Assembly: GCA_001803815.1 (NCBI GenBank)
Contig: MHEL01000156.1
Location: forward strand, 5,682 to 27,398
Direction of reading: 5' to 3'
DNA length: 21,717 bases
Source of the DNA: Nitrospirae bacterium RBG_19FT_COMBO_42_15
GTDB lineage: Bacteria; Nitrospirota; CAKKRA01; 9FT-COMBO-42-15
In this document: one piece after another, positions 1-7,449 of the stretch
How positions within the stretch are numbered: position 1 is the stretch's first letter
Layout: each line of letters starts with the position of its first letter
Program-made: the position numbers and the translations under genes
Notes under the pieces: model-generated
Database searches by the model: none
Told to the model about the DNA's origin: nothing
Seen by the model: the letters and a program-made list of their open reading frames with translations, nothing else

Positions 1-335
1 CTCAGGAGCAGAAAAAAGGCTCTGATCAGATAATCAGTTCAGTTGAAAAGATGAGGGATATATCAAGGCAGGTGCGCCAGGCTACAATAGAGCAGACAAA
101 GGGGAGCAAGCAGATTAATGATGCAGTTGAGAATGTTAATCACAAGGTGCACTCAATTGTGAAGGCAACTAAAGAGCAGAAGACAGGGAGCGAGCAGATA
201 GTTCATTCAGTAGAGAAAATCAGGGAGATAACACAGCAGAATCTTGATTCATTTACAGATATAAAACATACTATTGACACCCTTGTTGACCAGGCAGACC
301 TTTTAAAGGCAGAGGTGAGGAGGTTTGTAATATAA
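1..335 (+). CDS. Methyl-accepting chemotaxis protein, C-terminal fragment
   Basis: This is the 3' end of a gene cut by the left edge; the frame is open from base 3 and encodes about 110 residues up to the TAA at 333-335. The peptide consists of a repeating helical pattern (EQ-x2-GS-x-QI-x7-I, seen at least three times as EQKKGSDQI, EQTKGSKQI and EQKTGSEQI), which is typical of the cytoplasmic coiled-coil bundle of chemoreceptors that carries methylation sites and signals to CheA/CheW. The end, ADLLKAEVRRFVI, resembles the usual receptor terminus (L-x-x-x-V-x-x-F). An internal ATG at 51 is not a plausible true start because the heptad pattern continues upstream of it. The ligand-binding part lies outside the window, so the stimulus cannot be inferred. 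Confidence 0.85.
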   Translation, partial: QEQKKGSDQIISSVEKMRDISRQVRQATIEQTKGSKQINDAVENVNHKVHSIVKATKEQKTGSEQIVHSVEKIREITQQNLDSFTDIKHTIDTLVDQADLLKAEVRRFVI

Positions 336-482
336 GAAAAAGCACGAAATCCTAATATCTAAATTCTAAACAAGCACGAATGATCAAATTATAAGACTTA
401 AAACAGTTTAGAATATTAGGATTTAGAATTTTGGATTTGTTTAGAGTTTGGTGCTTAGGATTTAGGATTTTGTAAAAAATTA
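336..482. repeat. AT-rich palindromic repeat between convergent MCP and rimO
   Basis: The whole gap between the MCP stop and the rimO stop is one AT-rich element. The left arm (about 339-373) is close to the reverse complement of segments in the right arm (about 407-463); for example TTGTTTAG followed by ATTTAGATATTAGGATTT is readable on the minus strand on the left and, in variant form, on the plus strand on the right. Two segments, TTTGGATTTGTTTAG (430-444) and GTGCTTAGGATTT (451-463), recur exactly at 19235-19249 and 19263-19275. A TATAAGACTTA microrepeat sits in the middle (390-400). It looks like a MITE- or REP-like non-coding element; it may also serve as a bidirectional transcript end, which is inference. 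Confidence 0.7.
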
Positions 483-1892
483 TTAGATAACCTTCCCCAC
501 AATATCATACTCATGTGCCTCTGTAATCTCAACATTAACAAAATCACCAGATTTTAGCGCAGGATAATGTTCGTCCATATTAGTAGGGCAGACACGGGGG
601 TCTGCCCCTACATCATTTATATACACAACACCGTCTACCTCCGGCGCCTGGCCGTAGTAGCGGCCGTCAATAAGAAGTTCGGTTTCATTTGATAATCCGT
701 TAATCAGCGCCTTTAGTGTTTTACCGATCAATTCTCTGTTTTTGCTTAATGATATCCCTGATTGAAGCCTCATTATCTCGTTTCTTCTCCTGTCTTTTAT
801 CTTTTGTGTTATCTGGTTTTTATATTTTGATGCAGGGGTACCCTCTTCTTTTGAATATGCAAAGACGCCGAGCCTGTGAAATTCCGCCTCTTTAACAAAA
901 TCATATAGCTTTTTAAATTGTGCCTCTGTTTCTCCTGGAAAACCGGCTATTAAAGATGTTCTTAACACAATATCCGGAATCCTGCGCCGCAGCTTCTCTA
1001 TAAGGCTTTTTATCTGTTTTTCAGTGCTGCTCCTTTTCATGCTCTTTAATATATCATCATCAATATGCTGGATAGGGATGTCAATGTAATTGCATATCTT
1101 ATCCTCACCGGCAATAATATCTATCAATTCATCATTAAAGTGCTCAGGGTATGTATATAATAATCGTATCCAGAATTGATTATTTATTTTAACAAGTTCT
1201 TTCAGAAGTTCTGCTAATCCCCTCTTTTTATAGATATCTAAGCCATAGTCAGTGGTATCCTGCGCTACTATGTTTATCTCCTTTACACCGTTTGATACAA
1301 ACTGTTTCACTTCATTAATGATAGACTCAATTTCTCTGCTCTTATAACTGCCCCGTATTGATGGTATTGTGCAGTATGAGCATCTGTTATTGCACCCCTC
1401 TGCAATCTTTACATAGGCATAATGCTGCGGGTTTATCAGGATGCGGGAGGAGGGTTCCTGCACTTGTAGGGGCGAACCTATGCTGTCTTTCGCTACTCCG
1501 TAGTTGGGAGGGCAGACACTGGGGTCTGCCCCTACATTGTCAATTAATCTCCTGCATACCTCAGCAATTTTTTCTATCTCAGATATACCGATGAATGCAT
1601 CTACCTCTGGCAGTTCCTTTATTAATTCTTCTTTGTATCTTTCGCTAAGGCAGCCAGCTACAATCAACGCCTTGCAGCTTCCATTCTCTTTCAATCGCAC
1701 TGCTTCAATTATCCTTTCAACAGACTCTTCTTTGGCGTCATTAATAAAACCGCAGGTATTAACAATAGCTATCTCTGCCTCACTCTCTTTATTGGTAATG
1801 GTAAAACCTGCCTTTGTAAGATATCCGAGCATAATCTCTGCGTCTACCTGATTTTTAGGGCATCCAAGACTTATTAATCCTACCTTTTTCAT
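483..1892 (-). CDS. rimO: Ribosomal protein S12 methylthiotransferase RimO with two in-frame repeat insertions
   Basis: Radical-SAM enzyme of the MiaB/RimO family that adds a methylthio group to an aspartate of ribosomal protein S12. The N-terminal UPF0004 domain has its three cluster cysteines at C11, C47 and C81. The radical-SAM motif CNNRCSYC gives C167, C171 and C174, and a C-terminal TRAM domain covers about residues 385-469. The motif GQAPEVDGVVYI and the preceding YVKIAEGCNNRCSYC fit RimO better than MiaB. At 469 residues it is somewhat longer than the usual 430-445. The excess is explained by two foreign-looking inserts, about residues 120-149 in the linker before the radical-SAM domain and 428-438 in the TRAM domain, both containing VGADP-x-VCP. 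No cluster cysteine is disturbed, so the enzyme may still work. The start at 1892 gives the canonical MKKVGLISLGCPKN beginning; no clear Shine-Dalgarno site is visible. Confidence 0.95.
   Translation of the reverse strand: MKKVGLISLGCPKNQVDAEIMLGYLTKAGFTITNKESEAEIAIVNTCGFINDAKEESVERIIEAVRLKENGSCKALIVAGCLSERYKEELIKELPEVDAFIGISEIEKIAEVCRRLIDNVGADPSVCPPNYGVAKDSIGSPLQVQEPSSRILINPQHYAYVKIAEGCNNRCSYCTIPSIRGSYKSREIESIINEVKQFVSNGVKEINIVAQDTTDYGLDIYKKRGLAELLKELVKINNQFWIRLLYTYPEHFNDELIDIIAGEDKICNYIDIPIQHIDDDILKSMKRSSTEKQIKSLIEKLRRRIPDIVLRTSLIAGFPGETEAQFKKLYDFVKEAEFHRLGVFAYSKEEGTPASKYKNQITQKIKDRRRNEIMRLQSGISLSKNRELIGKTLKALINGLSNETELLIDGRYYGQAPEVDGVVYINDVGADPRVCPTNMDEHYPALKSGDFVNVEITEAHEYDIVGKVI
583..611. 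repeat. GC-rich palindromic repeat inside rimO, TRAM-domain copy
   Basis: The arm GTAGGGCAGAC (583-593) pairs with GTCTGCCCCTAC (600-611), leaving one bulged C and a six-base loop: an 11-bp hairpin in an AT-rich gene. From GGGCAGACAC to CCCCTACAT it matches the second copy at 1510-1537 with a single mismatch. On the rimO strand it is read in frame as VGADPRVCPT. Confidence 0.85.
1466..1535. repeat. Composite GC-rich repeat inside rimO, linker copy
   Basis: Bounded by GTAGGGGC (1466-1473) and its exact inverse GCCCCTAC (1528-1535). The right part contains the hairpin GGGCAGAC (1510-1517) / GTCTGCCC (1524-1531), nearly identical to the copy at 583-611. The left part starts GTAGGGGCGAACC, which looks like a second related palindrome module. 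The rimO strand reads it in frame, from VGADPSVCP through to SPLQ. Inserted repeat DNA is the simplest explanation for the long linker between the two rimO domains. Confidence 0.75.
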
Positions 1893-1938
1893 AACAAATT
1901 ATTTTAACACAATTATCCACAGATTGTAAGACCCACAG

Positions 1939-1956
1939 CTGTTCATTATTGAACAG
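1939..1956. promoter_or_regulatory. Inverted repeat CTGTTCA-N4-TGAACAG between rimO and the sensor gene
   Basis: Perfect 7-bp arms separated by TTAT lie 47 bp upstream of the rimO start on the minus strand and about 220 bp upstream of the sensor gene. The geometry is that of an operator for a dimeric repressor. A perfect TTATCCACA (1913-1921) and another exact palindrome, TGAGAC-A-GTCTCA (1994-2006), lie nearby. The cognate regulator cannot be named from the sequence. Confidence 0.4.
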
Positions 1957-2044
1957 TTAAGCGCATTTAATGTCATTTTAAATATTTTTATTCTGAGACA
2001 GTCTCATAACATCTTGTAAAGATAGGTATTTATTATTATACCTC

Positions 2045-2060
2045 TGGTATGAAAATTGCT
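2045..2060 (+). promoter_or_regulatory. Sigma-54 (RpoN) promoter candidate for the sensor/HD-GYP pair
   Basis: TGGTATGAAAATTGCT has the invariant GG (2046-2047) and GC (2058-2059) separated by exactly 10 bases. It matches TGGCACG-N4-TTGCW at all but two positions. A start would be near 2072, about 105 bp before the ATG at 2177. The inverted repeats at 1939-1956 and 1994-2006 lie 90-120 bp upstream, where an enhancer-binding activator would bind. Confidence 0.6.
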
Positions 2061-2176
2061 ACTATATAAAGATTTAGGCATATTTATACATGGCCGTTTA
2101 TTCTGATAATCGGTATTGCTCATACAGGAACGAATAAGGATATTGTATATAATGTCCCTATTCTAATTCAATAGCT

Positions 2177-4372
2177 ATGAAAAATAATCATACAATTGAG
2201 CAGTGTAAAAGATATGCATCAGGCCTGCACAGACTACAGAATCTCTGCACCTCCATAAATAAGGAAAATCTGAAAGATGCCTTGCCAATGATTACAAAAG
2301 GGATTGCAAGGCTTATTAATGCTGAAACTACAGCAGCCTGCATAATTGACGGCGATAAATTAGAATTACTTTCATGTTATGGCAGGCAGGCAAAGGCGAT
2401 ATCAGTTCAGAACATTAATATAAAAAACAGCGCCTGTTCATGGATACTTAAAAATAAAAAGCCTATACTCATAGACAATCCATTAAGAAACAAAAGGATT
2501 TTAAAAAATTTTACTAATAATATCAGGATTGACTCATTTATTGGAGTTCCCCTATTCTCAGAGAAGGGTATTTTAGGAATTATATTTGCCTTTAACAAGA
2601 AGAACAGAGACCTCTTTACAAAACAGGATATTGATTTTCTAAATATATTTTCAACTGTAGTGTCTCCTTTGATAGAAAATATAAGATTAAATGAGAGGCA
2701 GAGCCAGATACAAAAGGAGCTTTCTGCCTTGCAATCCATTATAGATACATCATTTGTAAATAAGGACATTGAAACCTTATTGTATTCCCTTATCCAAAAG
2801 GTAGTAAGGGCAATGGCAATAGACTCAGGAGAGATATATCTATTTGACGAGGATGGAAGCATTACCTTTAGAACATCATATAATATGCCTGAAGAGGTGC
2901 TTGAACAATATAAAGAGAGGATGCAAAAAGAGATAATCAGGGAGGTCATTAAGAGGGAAGGACCGTTTATTTCTTATGCAAAGGATAAGCCTATACTTAC
3001 AAGCGAGCATATAATGTCATATCATGTAATGTCTATTTTGGCTGCGCCTTTAAGGATTAAAAAGAAGGTTATGGGCATCCTGCATATAGACAGCTTGTCT
3101 TCGCGCATCTTCTCCCCTTATGAGGTTCATCTATTAGAGATACTATCAGAGAGGATAGCGCTGGCAATTGAAAATGTACAGCTCTTTGCTGCGCTCAATG
3201 AGGAGGTAGATGTATCTACGACACTCCTGCAGACTGCCGAACTTATAAGCAATCACACCTCTGCTAATCAGTTATTAAAGCGAATTGTTAATATTATGCC
3301 ATGGCTCATTAACTGTGATTTTTCCTGCGCTCATCTCTGGAGTGAAAAGGATTGCGCATTTATTTCTGCTGAGATAAGTCTGACACACGATTCATTGATT
3401 AAATATTTTAAGCAGCTTTTTATAAGGGCTGGTATAGACATAATTGTCGATAAGATATTTAATACAAGAAACTCTATAATTATAGAAGATGTTCCCGGTT
3501 CCGGACTCCTTCCAAAAGAATTTATTGATATCTTTAACATAAAATCGCTTTTAATTGTACCCTTTGTGAGCAGGGGTTCTGTGATGGGATTTATGAGCAT
3601 AGCCTTTGCGCAGGCTGCCCACACCTTTGCAACAAAGGAGATTGCAATTGCAAGGGGTATTGCAAATCAGGTTGCAGTTGTCCTTGAAAATATGAAGCTG
3701 AATGAAGAGATAAAAGAATCGGAGGAAAAATACAGGACATTAGTGGAGAATGCTACTGATGCGATTACATGCATTGATTTAAACGGTATTGTAATAAGCT
3801 GGAACAGCGCTGCTGAAAAATTGTATGGCTATTTGAAAGAAGAGGTTATGGATAAAAAGATTCCCATTATTCCTGAAGGCAAGGGGTCTGAGCTGCCCAT
3901 GTTCTTTGAGAGTGTAATAAAAGGAAACATTATCTCTAATTTTGAAACCAAGAGGATGCGGAAGGATGGCAGCCTGATAGATGTCAGCCTTACAATATCG
4001 CCTGTAAAGGATGAGGCAGGAGAGATAATAGGATTTTCAAGCATTTCACGTGATACAACTGAGAAGAAACATCTTGAAGAAAAGAGGGCGCAGTTAGAAA
4101 AAGGGGCTGCAGCAATAGAGCTTGCTGGCGCAGCAGCGCATGAAATCAACCAGCCCCTGACATCTATTATAGCGAGGACCGACCTTCTTATGTCAGACAT
4201 GCAAAAAGGCGATCCCCTTTACAGGTCAATAAAGGTTATATCTGATGAGGCAAAGAGGGCAGCCTCTCTTGTTCAGCAGATTGGAAATATTATACGATAT
4301 AAAACAAAATCATCCGTTGAAAAGGAAAAGATAATGAATATTGAAGGGACTGTAAAAGATGATTCAAAATAA
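2177..4372 (+). CDS. GAF-GAF-GAF-PAS-HisKA sensor protein lacking the ATPase domain
   Basis: A soluble 731-residue sensor with no membrane segments. Three GAF-like domains lie at about residues 20-170, 190-340 and 350-510, followed by a PAS domain at about 515-635 (EEKYRTLVENATDAITCIDLNG and the closing ISRDTTEKK). A HisKA phosphoacceptor helix follows with H655 in AAHEINQPLT, then the second helix (EAKRAASLVQQIG). The protein then ends after about 25 more residues. The N, G1, F and G2 boxes of a HATPase_c domain are absent, so it cannot autophosphorylate in the usual way. It may be phosphorylated in trans, act as a phosphatase or phosphotransfer partner, or be a deletion product. It overlaps the next gene by 14 nt, implying translational coupling and a shared pathway with that HD-GYP regulator. 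A sigma-54-like promoter precedes it. The ATG at 2177 has only a weak Shine-Dalgarno site. Confidence 0.85.
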   Translation: MKNNHTIEQCKRYASGLHRLQNLCTSINKENLKDALPMITKGIARLINAETTAACIIDGDKLELLSCYGRQAKAISVQNINIKNSACSWILKNKKPILIDNPLRNKRILKNFTNNIRIDSFIGVPLFSEKGILGIIFAFNKKNRDLFTKQDIDFLNIFSTVVSPLIENIRLNERQSQIQKELSALQSIIDTSFVNKDIETLLYSLIQKVVRAMAIDSGEIYLFDEDGSITFRTSYNMPEEVLEQYKERMQKEIIREVIKREGPFISYAKDKPILTSEHIMSYHVMSILAAPLRIKKKVMGILHIDSLSSRIFSPYEVHLLEILSERIALAIENVQLFAALNEEVDVSTTLLQTAELISNHTSANQLLKRIVNIMPWLINCDFSCAHLWSEKDCAFISAEISLTHDSLIKYFKQLFIRAGIDIIVDKIFNTRNSIIIEDVPGSGLLPKEFIDIFNIKSLLIVPFVSRGSVMGFMSIAFAQAAHTFATKEIAIARGIANQVAVVLENMKLNEEIKESEEKYRTLVENATDAITCIDLNGIVISWNSAAEKLYGYLKEEVMDKKIPIIPEGKGSELPMFFESVIKGNIISNFETKRMRKDGSLIDVSLTISPVKDEAGEIIGFSSISRDTTEKKHLEEKRAQLEKGAAAIELAGAAAHEINQPLTSIIARTDLLMSDMQKGDPLYRSIKVISDEAKRAASLVQQIGNIIRYKTKSSVEKEKIMNIEGTVKDDSK

Positions 4373-5870
4373 TGCGTATTTATTGAAAAAAGAATATATT
4401 TCAGCGGAAAAAGGCGGAATTGAGCGCATATTAGTTGTTGATGACGAGGAGAATATTGCTGAGGTTGTGTCTTTATTCTTAAAGTCAAAGGGCTACTTTG
4501 TCAGCACTGCTAAAAATGGTGAAGATGCATTAAAGATATTAAAGGAAGACTATTATGACCTTGTTATATCAGATATCAGGATGCCTAAGATGGATGGCCT
4601 TGCACTGCTAAAAGAGATTAATAAATTAAAGGGCAATATTATTACAATAATGCTGACAGGCTTTGCCACAATTGATACTGCTGTTGATGCAATGAAATCA
4701 GGCGCATTTGACTATGTAGTCAAGCCTTTTAGCGTCAATGAAATCATGCATGTGGTTGAACGGGCTGATGAAAGGTTCAAAGAGATGATAGAAGGCATTC
4801 AGCTAAAAGAGACCACATCCCTTTATGATATGAGCGAGGCGATAAGCTCAGGCTCTAATCTTAATGAAATTTTCAGGATCGGAATAAATGCAATATCAAG
4901 GGAGGTGGATGCAGATGCCATCGCCCTGTATCTTAAAAATGAAAAAAACAGGTTATTTGAATTAAAGATACGAGGTTTTAAATCAAAGAATGAAAAATGG
5001 TCAGAAGGCTTTATCAAATCTATAGATGAAAATTCTGTCAATAAATTCTTCAAGGATAACAGGGCAGTGCTCATGCATGGTAAAGATATTTTAATGCCAG
5101 AGATATTTATTGAGAGAAGGAGCAGCCTTGTCTCAATTATTGCAGTTCCTTTAAAAATAAATAATAAGATAATAGGCGTATTAAATGCCTATTCATTTAA
5201 GAGAGGGCACATCTTCACTGAAGGGCAGAAAAAGTCCCTGCTAATATTCAGCAACAGTATTGCTGCAGCGGTTGAGACTACAAGGCTTTACGATAATCTG
5301 CAGCAGACATTTAAGGAGACGATGCTCGGTCTGGCAGCAGCTTTGGAGGCAAGAGATAAATATACCAAAGGCCATTCTTACAAGGTCTGCGAGTATTCAC
5401 AGATTATTGCGGAAGGGCTTGGACTTGCCCAGAACGAAATAAGCCTGATATGCCAGGCAGCAAAACTCCATGATATAGGCAAGATAGGCATTGACAACTC
5501 CGCCTTAAACAAGCCTGAAAAACTAAATAAGGATGAGCACGATAAGTTTAAAAGCCATATTACTATTGGAAAACAGATTATCCAGCCGATAAGCTTTCTT
5601 TCTGAGGCTATCCCTTTAATTTATTATCACCATGAGTTTTTTAACGGCTCTGGCTATCCTGAAGGAAAAAAGGGAGATGAGATTCCTCTCGGCGCGAGGA
5701 TATTGCAGGTTGCGGATGCCTTTGACGCTATGACATCTGACAGGCCTTATAGAAAGGCATTATCTCATGAGGCTGCAATATCTGAATTAAAAAAATTTTC
5801 CGGGACTCAGTTTGACCCCGTAGTTACAGAGGTTTTTATAAAAGAGATTGAAAAGAGGAAATCAGTATAA
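4359..5870 (+). CDS. REC-GAF-HD-GYP response regulator, probable cyclic-di-GMP phosphodiesterase
   Basis: 503 residues with three domains. A receiver domain at about 22-135 has acidic residues D28, D29 and E30, the phosphoacceptor D72 in VISDIRMPKMDG, T100 and K122. A GAF-like domain covers about 150-310. An HD-GYP domain at about 315-500 has H371-D372 in HDIGKIGI, HHE at 424-426 and GYP at 432-434, followed by ARILQVADAFDAMTSDRPY. HD-GYP proteins hydrolyse cyclic-di-GMP, and the catalytic motif is complete here. The start overlaps the upstream sensor gene (ATG at 4359, sensor stop at 4370-4372), so the sensor is the likely input to this receiver. The first 20 residues are not conserved in appearance; no better ATG precedes the receiver. 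The stop codon abuts the convergent pgsA stop with no base between. Confidence 0.9.
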   Translation: MIQNNAYLLKKEYISAEKGGIERILVVDDEENIAEVVSLFLKSKGYFVSTAKNGEDALKILKEDYYDLVISDIRMPKMDGLALLKEINKLKGNIITIMLTGFATIDTAVDAMKSGAFDYVVKPFSVNEIMHVVERADERFKEMIEGIQLKETTSLYDMSEAISSGSNLNEIFRIGINAISREVDADAIALYLKNEKNRLFELKIRGFKSKNEKWSEGFIKSIDENSVNKFFKDNRAVLMHGKDILMPEIFIERRSSLVSIIAVPLKINNKIIGVLNAYSFKRGHIFTEGQKKSLLIFSNSIAAAVETTRLYDNLQQTFKETMLGLAAALEARDKYTKGHSYKVCEYSQIIAEGLGLAQNEISLICQAAKLHDIGKIGIDNSALNKPEKLNKDEHDKFKSHITIGKQIIQPISFLSEAIPLIYYHHEFFNGSGYPEGKKGDEIPLGARILQVADAFDAMTSDRPYRKALSHEAAISELKKFSGTQFDPVVTEVFIKEIEKRKSV

Positions 5871-6410
5871 TTATTTTCCATTTTTGTTTACCAGCTTAAA
5901 CCATATATAGATATATTGAGCGCCTGAAGCAATAGTAAAACCTATCATTATCCACATTATGGGCTGGAGGGTGTTTATATTTTTCCCAATTACTGTAAAT
6001 AATAATAAAAGGACTATATAAAGTATCTGAAAGAGCGTAGTCGCCTTTCCTGTAAATGACGGCGATACATTGAGCTCATCCTGAAAGAGGATAAGCATTA
6101 AGGCGCCTATAATAATAATAATGTCCCTGCTTATTACAAAAATGCTTACCCATACAGGTATCATATGCATTACTGCTAAGGTAACGAATGATGCTGTAAG
6201 TAGAAGTTTATCCGCCATTGGGTCTAAAAATGTCCCTAATTTTGTCTTCTGCTTTGAGCTTCTCGCAATAAAACCATCAAGTCCGTCTGATATCCCTGCA
6301 AGCAGAAATACAGCAAAGGCATAGCCGTAATATTTATATACAAGAAAGTTGACAAAGAACGGGATCATCAGGATTCTGCTAAGTGTTATAAAATTTGGAA
6401 GATTATACAT
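5871..6410 (-). CDS. pgsA: CDP-diacylglycerol-glycerol-3-phosphate 3-phosphatidyltransferase
   Basis: Integral membrane enzyme that makes phosphatidylglycerol phosphate from CDP-diacylglycerol and glycerol-3-phosphate, the first committed step to phosphatidylglycerol. The CDP-alcohol phosphatidyltransferase signature is complete: D45-G46-x2-A49-R50-x8-G59-x3-D63-x3-D67, with the extra D42 before it. The N-terminal MYNLPNFITLSRILMIPFF and several hydrophobic segments match PgsA. At 179 residues it is of normal length. AGAGGG just upstream of the ATG at 6410 serves as ribosome binding site. It follows the YhaM-like gene by 38 bp on the same strand, so the two probably share the promoter at 7450-7478. 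Confidence 0.93.
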   Translation of the reverse strand: MYNLPNFITLSRILMIPFFVNFLVYKYYGYAFAVFLLAGISDGLDGFIARSSKQKTKLGTFLDPMADKLLLTASFVTLAVMHMIPVWVSIFVISRDIIIIIGALMLILFQDELNVSPSFTGKATTLFQILYIVLLLLFTVIGKNINTLQPIMWIMIGFTIASGAQYIYIWFKLVNKNGK

Positions 6411-6436
6411 TGCCCTCTTTAGCCTTAATTGAACAG

Positions 6437-6452
6437 GTCTTATAAGACTTAT
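6437..6452. repeat. TATAAGACTTA microrepeat, copy 2, within a 12-nt palindrome
   Basis: GTCTTATAAGAC (6437-6448) is a perfect palindrome, and TATAAGACTTAT (6441-6452) recurs exactly at 7413-7424. The two copies bracket the YhaM-like gene, and this copy contains that gene's stop codon. The shorter 11-base core also occurs at 390-400. Confidence 0.55.
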
Positions 6453-7390
6453 TTATAATTCTTAAAAAGATACCTTTCAAAGAATTTATTATAAGCTGTC
6501 CAGTTTTCTCTTTCATTTTCATCTTCATCAATAGATCTTCTGAACATATCTACCTTTGCATTCATCTCATCCATATGATAAAGCATTATTGCCTCAAGTA
6601 TCTTCGGCCTTTTAGGCGAGCCGTATTCGTAATGACCGTGATGGCTTAGTATCATGTGCTTTAACAGCATCTCAAGTTTGTGCGGAAATCCTTCAATCGT
6701 TCTTATCTTTTCTGTAATCATTTCAACGCCAATAGTAATATGCCCTATCAGGCCGCCCTCATCTGTATAAGCAAATGCCTTAGAATATCTCAGCTCATAT
6801 ACCTTGCCGATATCATGCAGAATAGCGCCTGCTATTAACAGGTCTGGATTGATTTCAGGATAATATTTCGTTACATCCTCGCAAAGGCTTGCCACCTCAA
6901 GGGTGTGCTGAAGCAGACCGCCTATATATGCGTGGTGATTGCTTTTTGCTGCCGGCGCTGTTTTAAAGAGATCTATAAATTCAGTGTCTTCATAAAATAA
7001 ACTCAAGAGTTTTGTTAGATGTATGTCCTTTATTCTATCTATCTTTTCCTTAAGCTCCCTTATCATCTCCTCCGGGCTTTTATCAGATGTTTGCAAATAG
7101 TCAGCTATATTAACCTCAGAGTCCTCAATCCTTTCTATCTGTTTTATCTGTATCTGTTTTACACCCTGATAATTTATCACCTTTCCCTTAACCTTTACAA
7201 AGTCCTCTTTCTTAAATATCTTATTATATGTATCTGCCTCATCCCAGAGCTTTGCATCAATCTCGCCTGTTTTGTCAACAAACCTTACAGATAAATAATT
7301 AGAGCCGTTCTTTGCAGTATTAAGCCTCTTATCTTTTGTAAGGAATATATTTTCTATCAGATCGCCTTCTTTTATCTCTTTTATCTTCAT
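6449..7390 (-). CDS. OB-fold/HD-domain exoribonuclease, YhaM family
   Basis: 313 residues. An N-terminal OB-fold nucleic-acid-binding domain at about 8-90 (IKEGDLIENIFLTKDK, GEIDAKLWD, VKVKGKV) is followed by an HD metal-dependent hydrolase domain from about 150 with H162, H192-D193 in ILHDIGK, H250-H251 in SHHG, and D281. This is the architecture of YhaM, a 3'-5' exoribonuclease of Bacillus-type bacteria, and length and order agree. The substrate in this organism is inferred only. The gene is first of two on the minus strand ahead of pgsA. The start at 7390 gives MKIKEIKEGD; the leader immediately before it is almost pure AT with no visible Shine-Dalgarno site. Confidence 0.85.
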   Translation of the reverse strand: MKIKEIKEGDLIENIFLTKDKRLNTAKNGSNYLSVRFVDKTGEIDAKLWDEADTYNKIFKKEDFVKVKGKVINYQGVKQIQIKQIERIEDSEVNIADYLQTSDKSPEEMIRELKEKIDRIKDIHLTKLLSLFYEDTEFIDLFKTAPAAKSNHHAYIGGLLQHTLEVASLCEDVTKYYPEINPDLLIAGAILHDIGKVYELRYSKAFAYTDEGGLIGHITIGVEMITEKIRTIEGFPHKLEMLLKHMILSHHGHYEYGSPKRPKILEAIMLYHMDEMNAKVDMFRRSIDEDENERENWTAYNKFFERYLFKNYK

Positions 7391-7411
7391 AAAATAATAT
7401 ATATATATGTC

Positions 7412-7426
7412 CTATAAGACTTATAG
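7412..7426. repeat. TATAAGACTTA microrepeat, copy 3, perfect palindrome in the yhaM leader
   Basis: CTATAAG-A-CTTATAG is a perfect 15-nt inverted repeat in the expected 5' untranslated region of the minus-strand YhaM-like gene. It lies about 17-30 bp downstream of the predicted start site and could act as an operator or a small leader hairpin. Confidence 0.5.
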
Positions 7427-7449
7427 TACATATTCTCAGTGTTTTCTGG

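Noticed and set aside
1504..1851. 115-codon plus-strand open frame opposite rimO
   Set aside because: Antisense of the clearly coding radical-SAM gene and its repeat insert; no recognisable protein pattern.
1913..1921. Perfect DnaA box TTATCCACA upstream of rimO as a replication origin
   Set aside because: A single isolated box without neighbouring copies or a strong AT tract; most likely chance or a minor regulatory site.
4290..4440. Frameshifted remnant of a HATPase domain at the sensor/regulator junction
   Set aside because: The receiver domain begins about 60 bp after the sensor stop, leaving no room for an ATPase domain in any frame.
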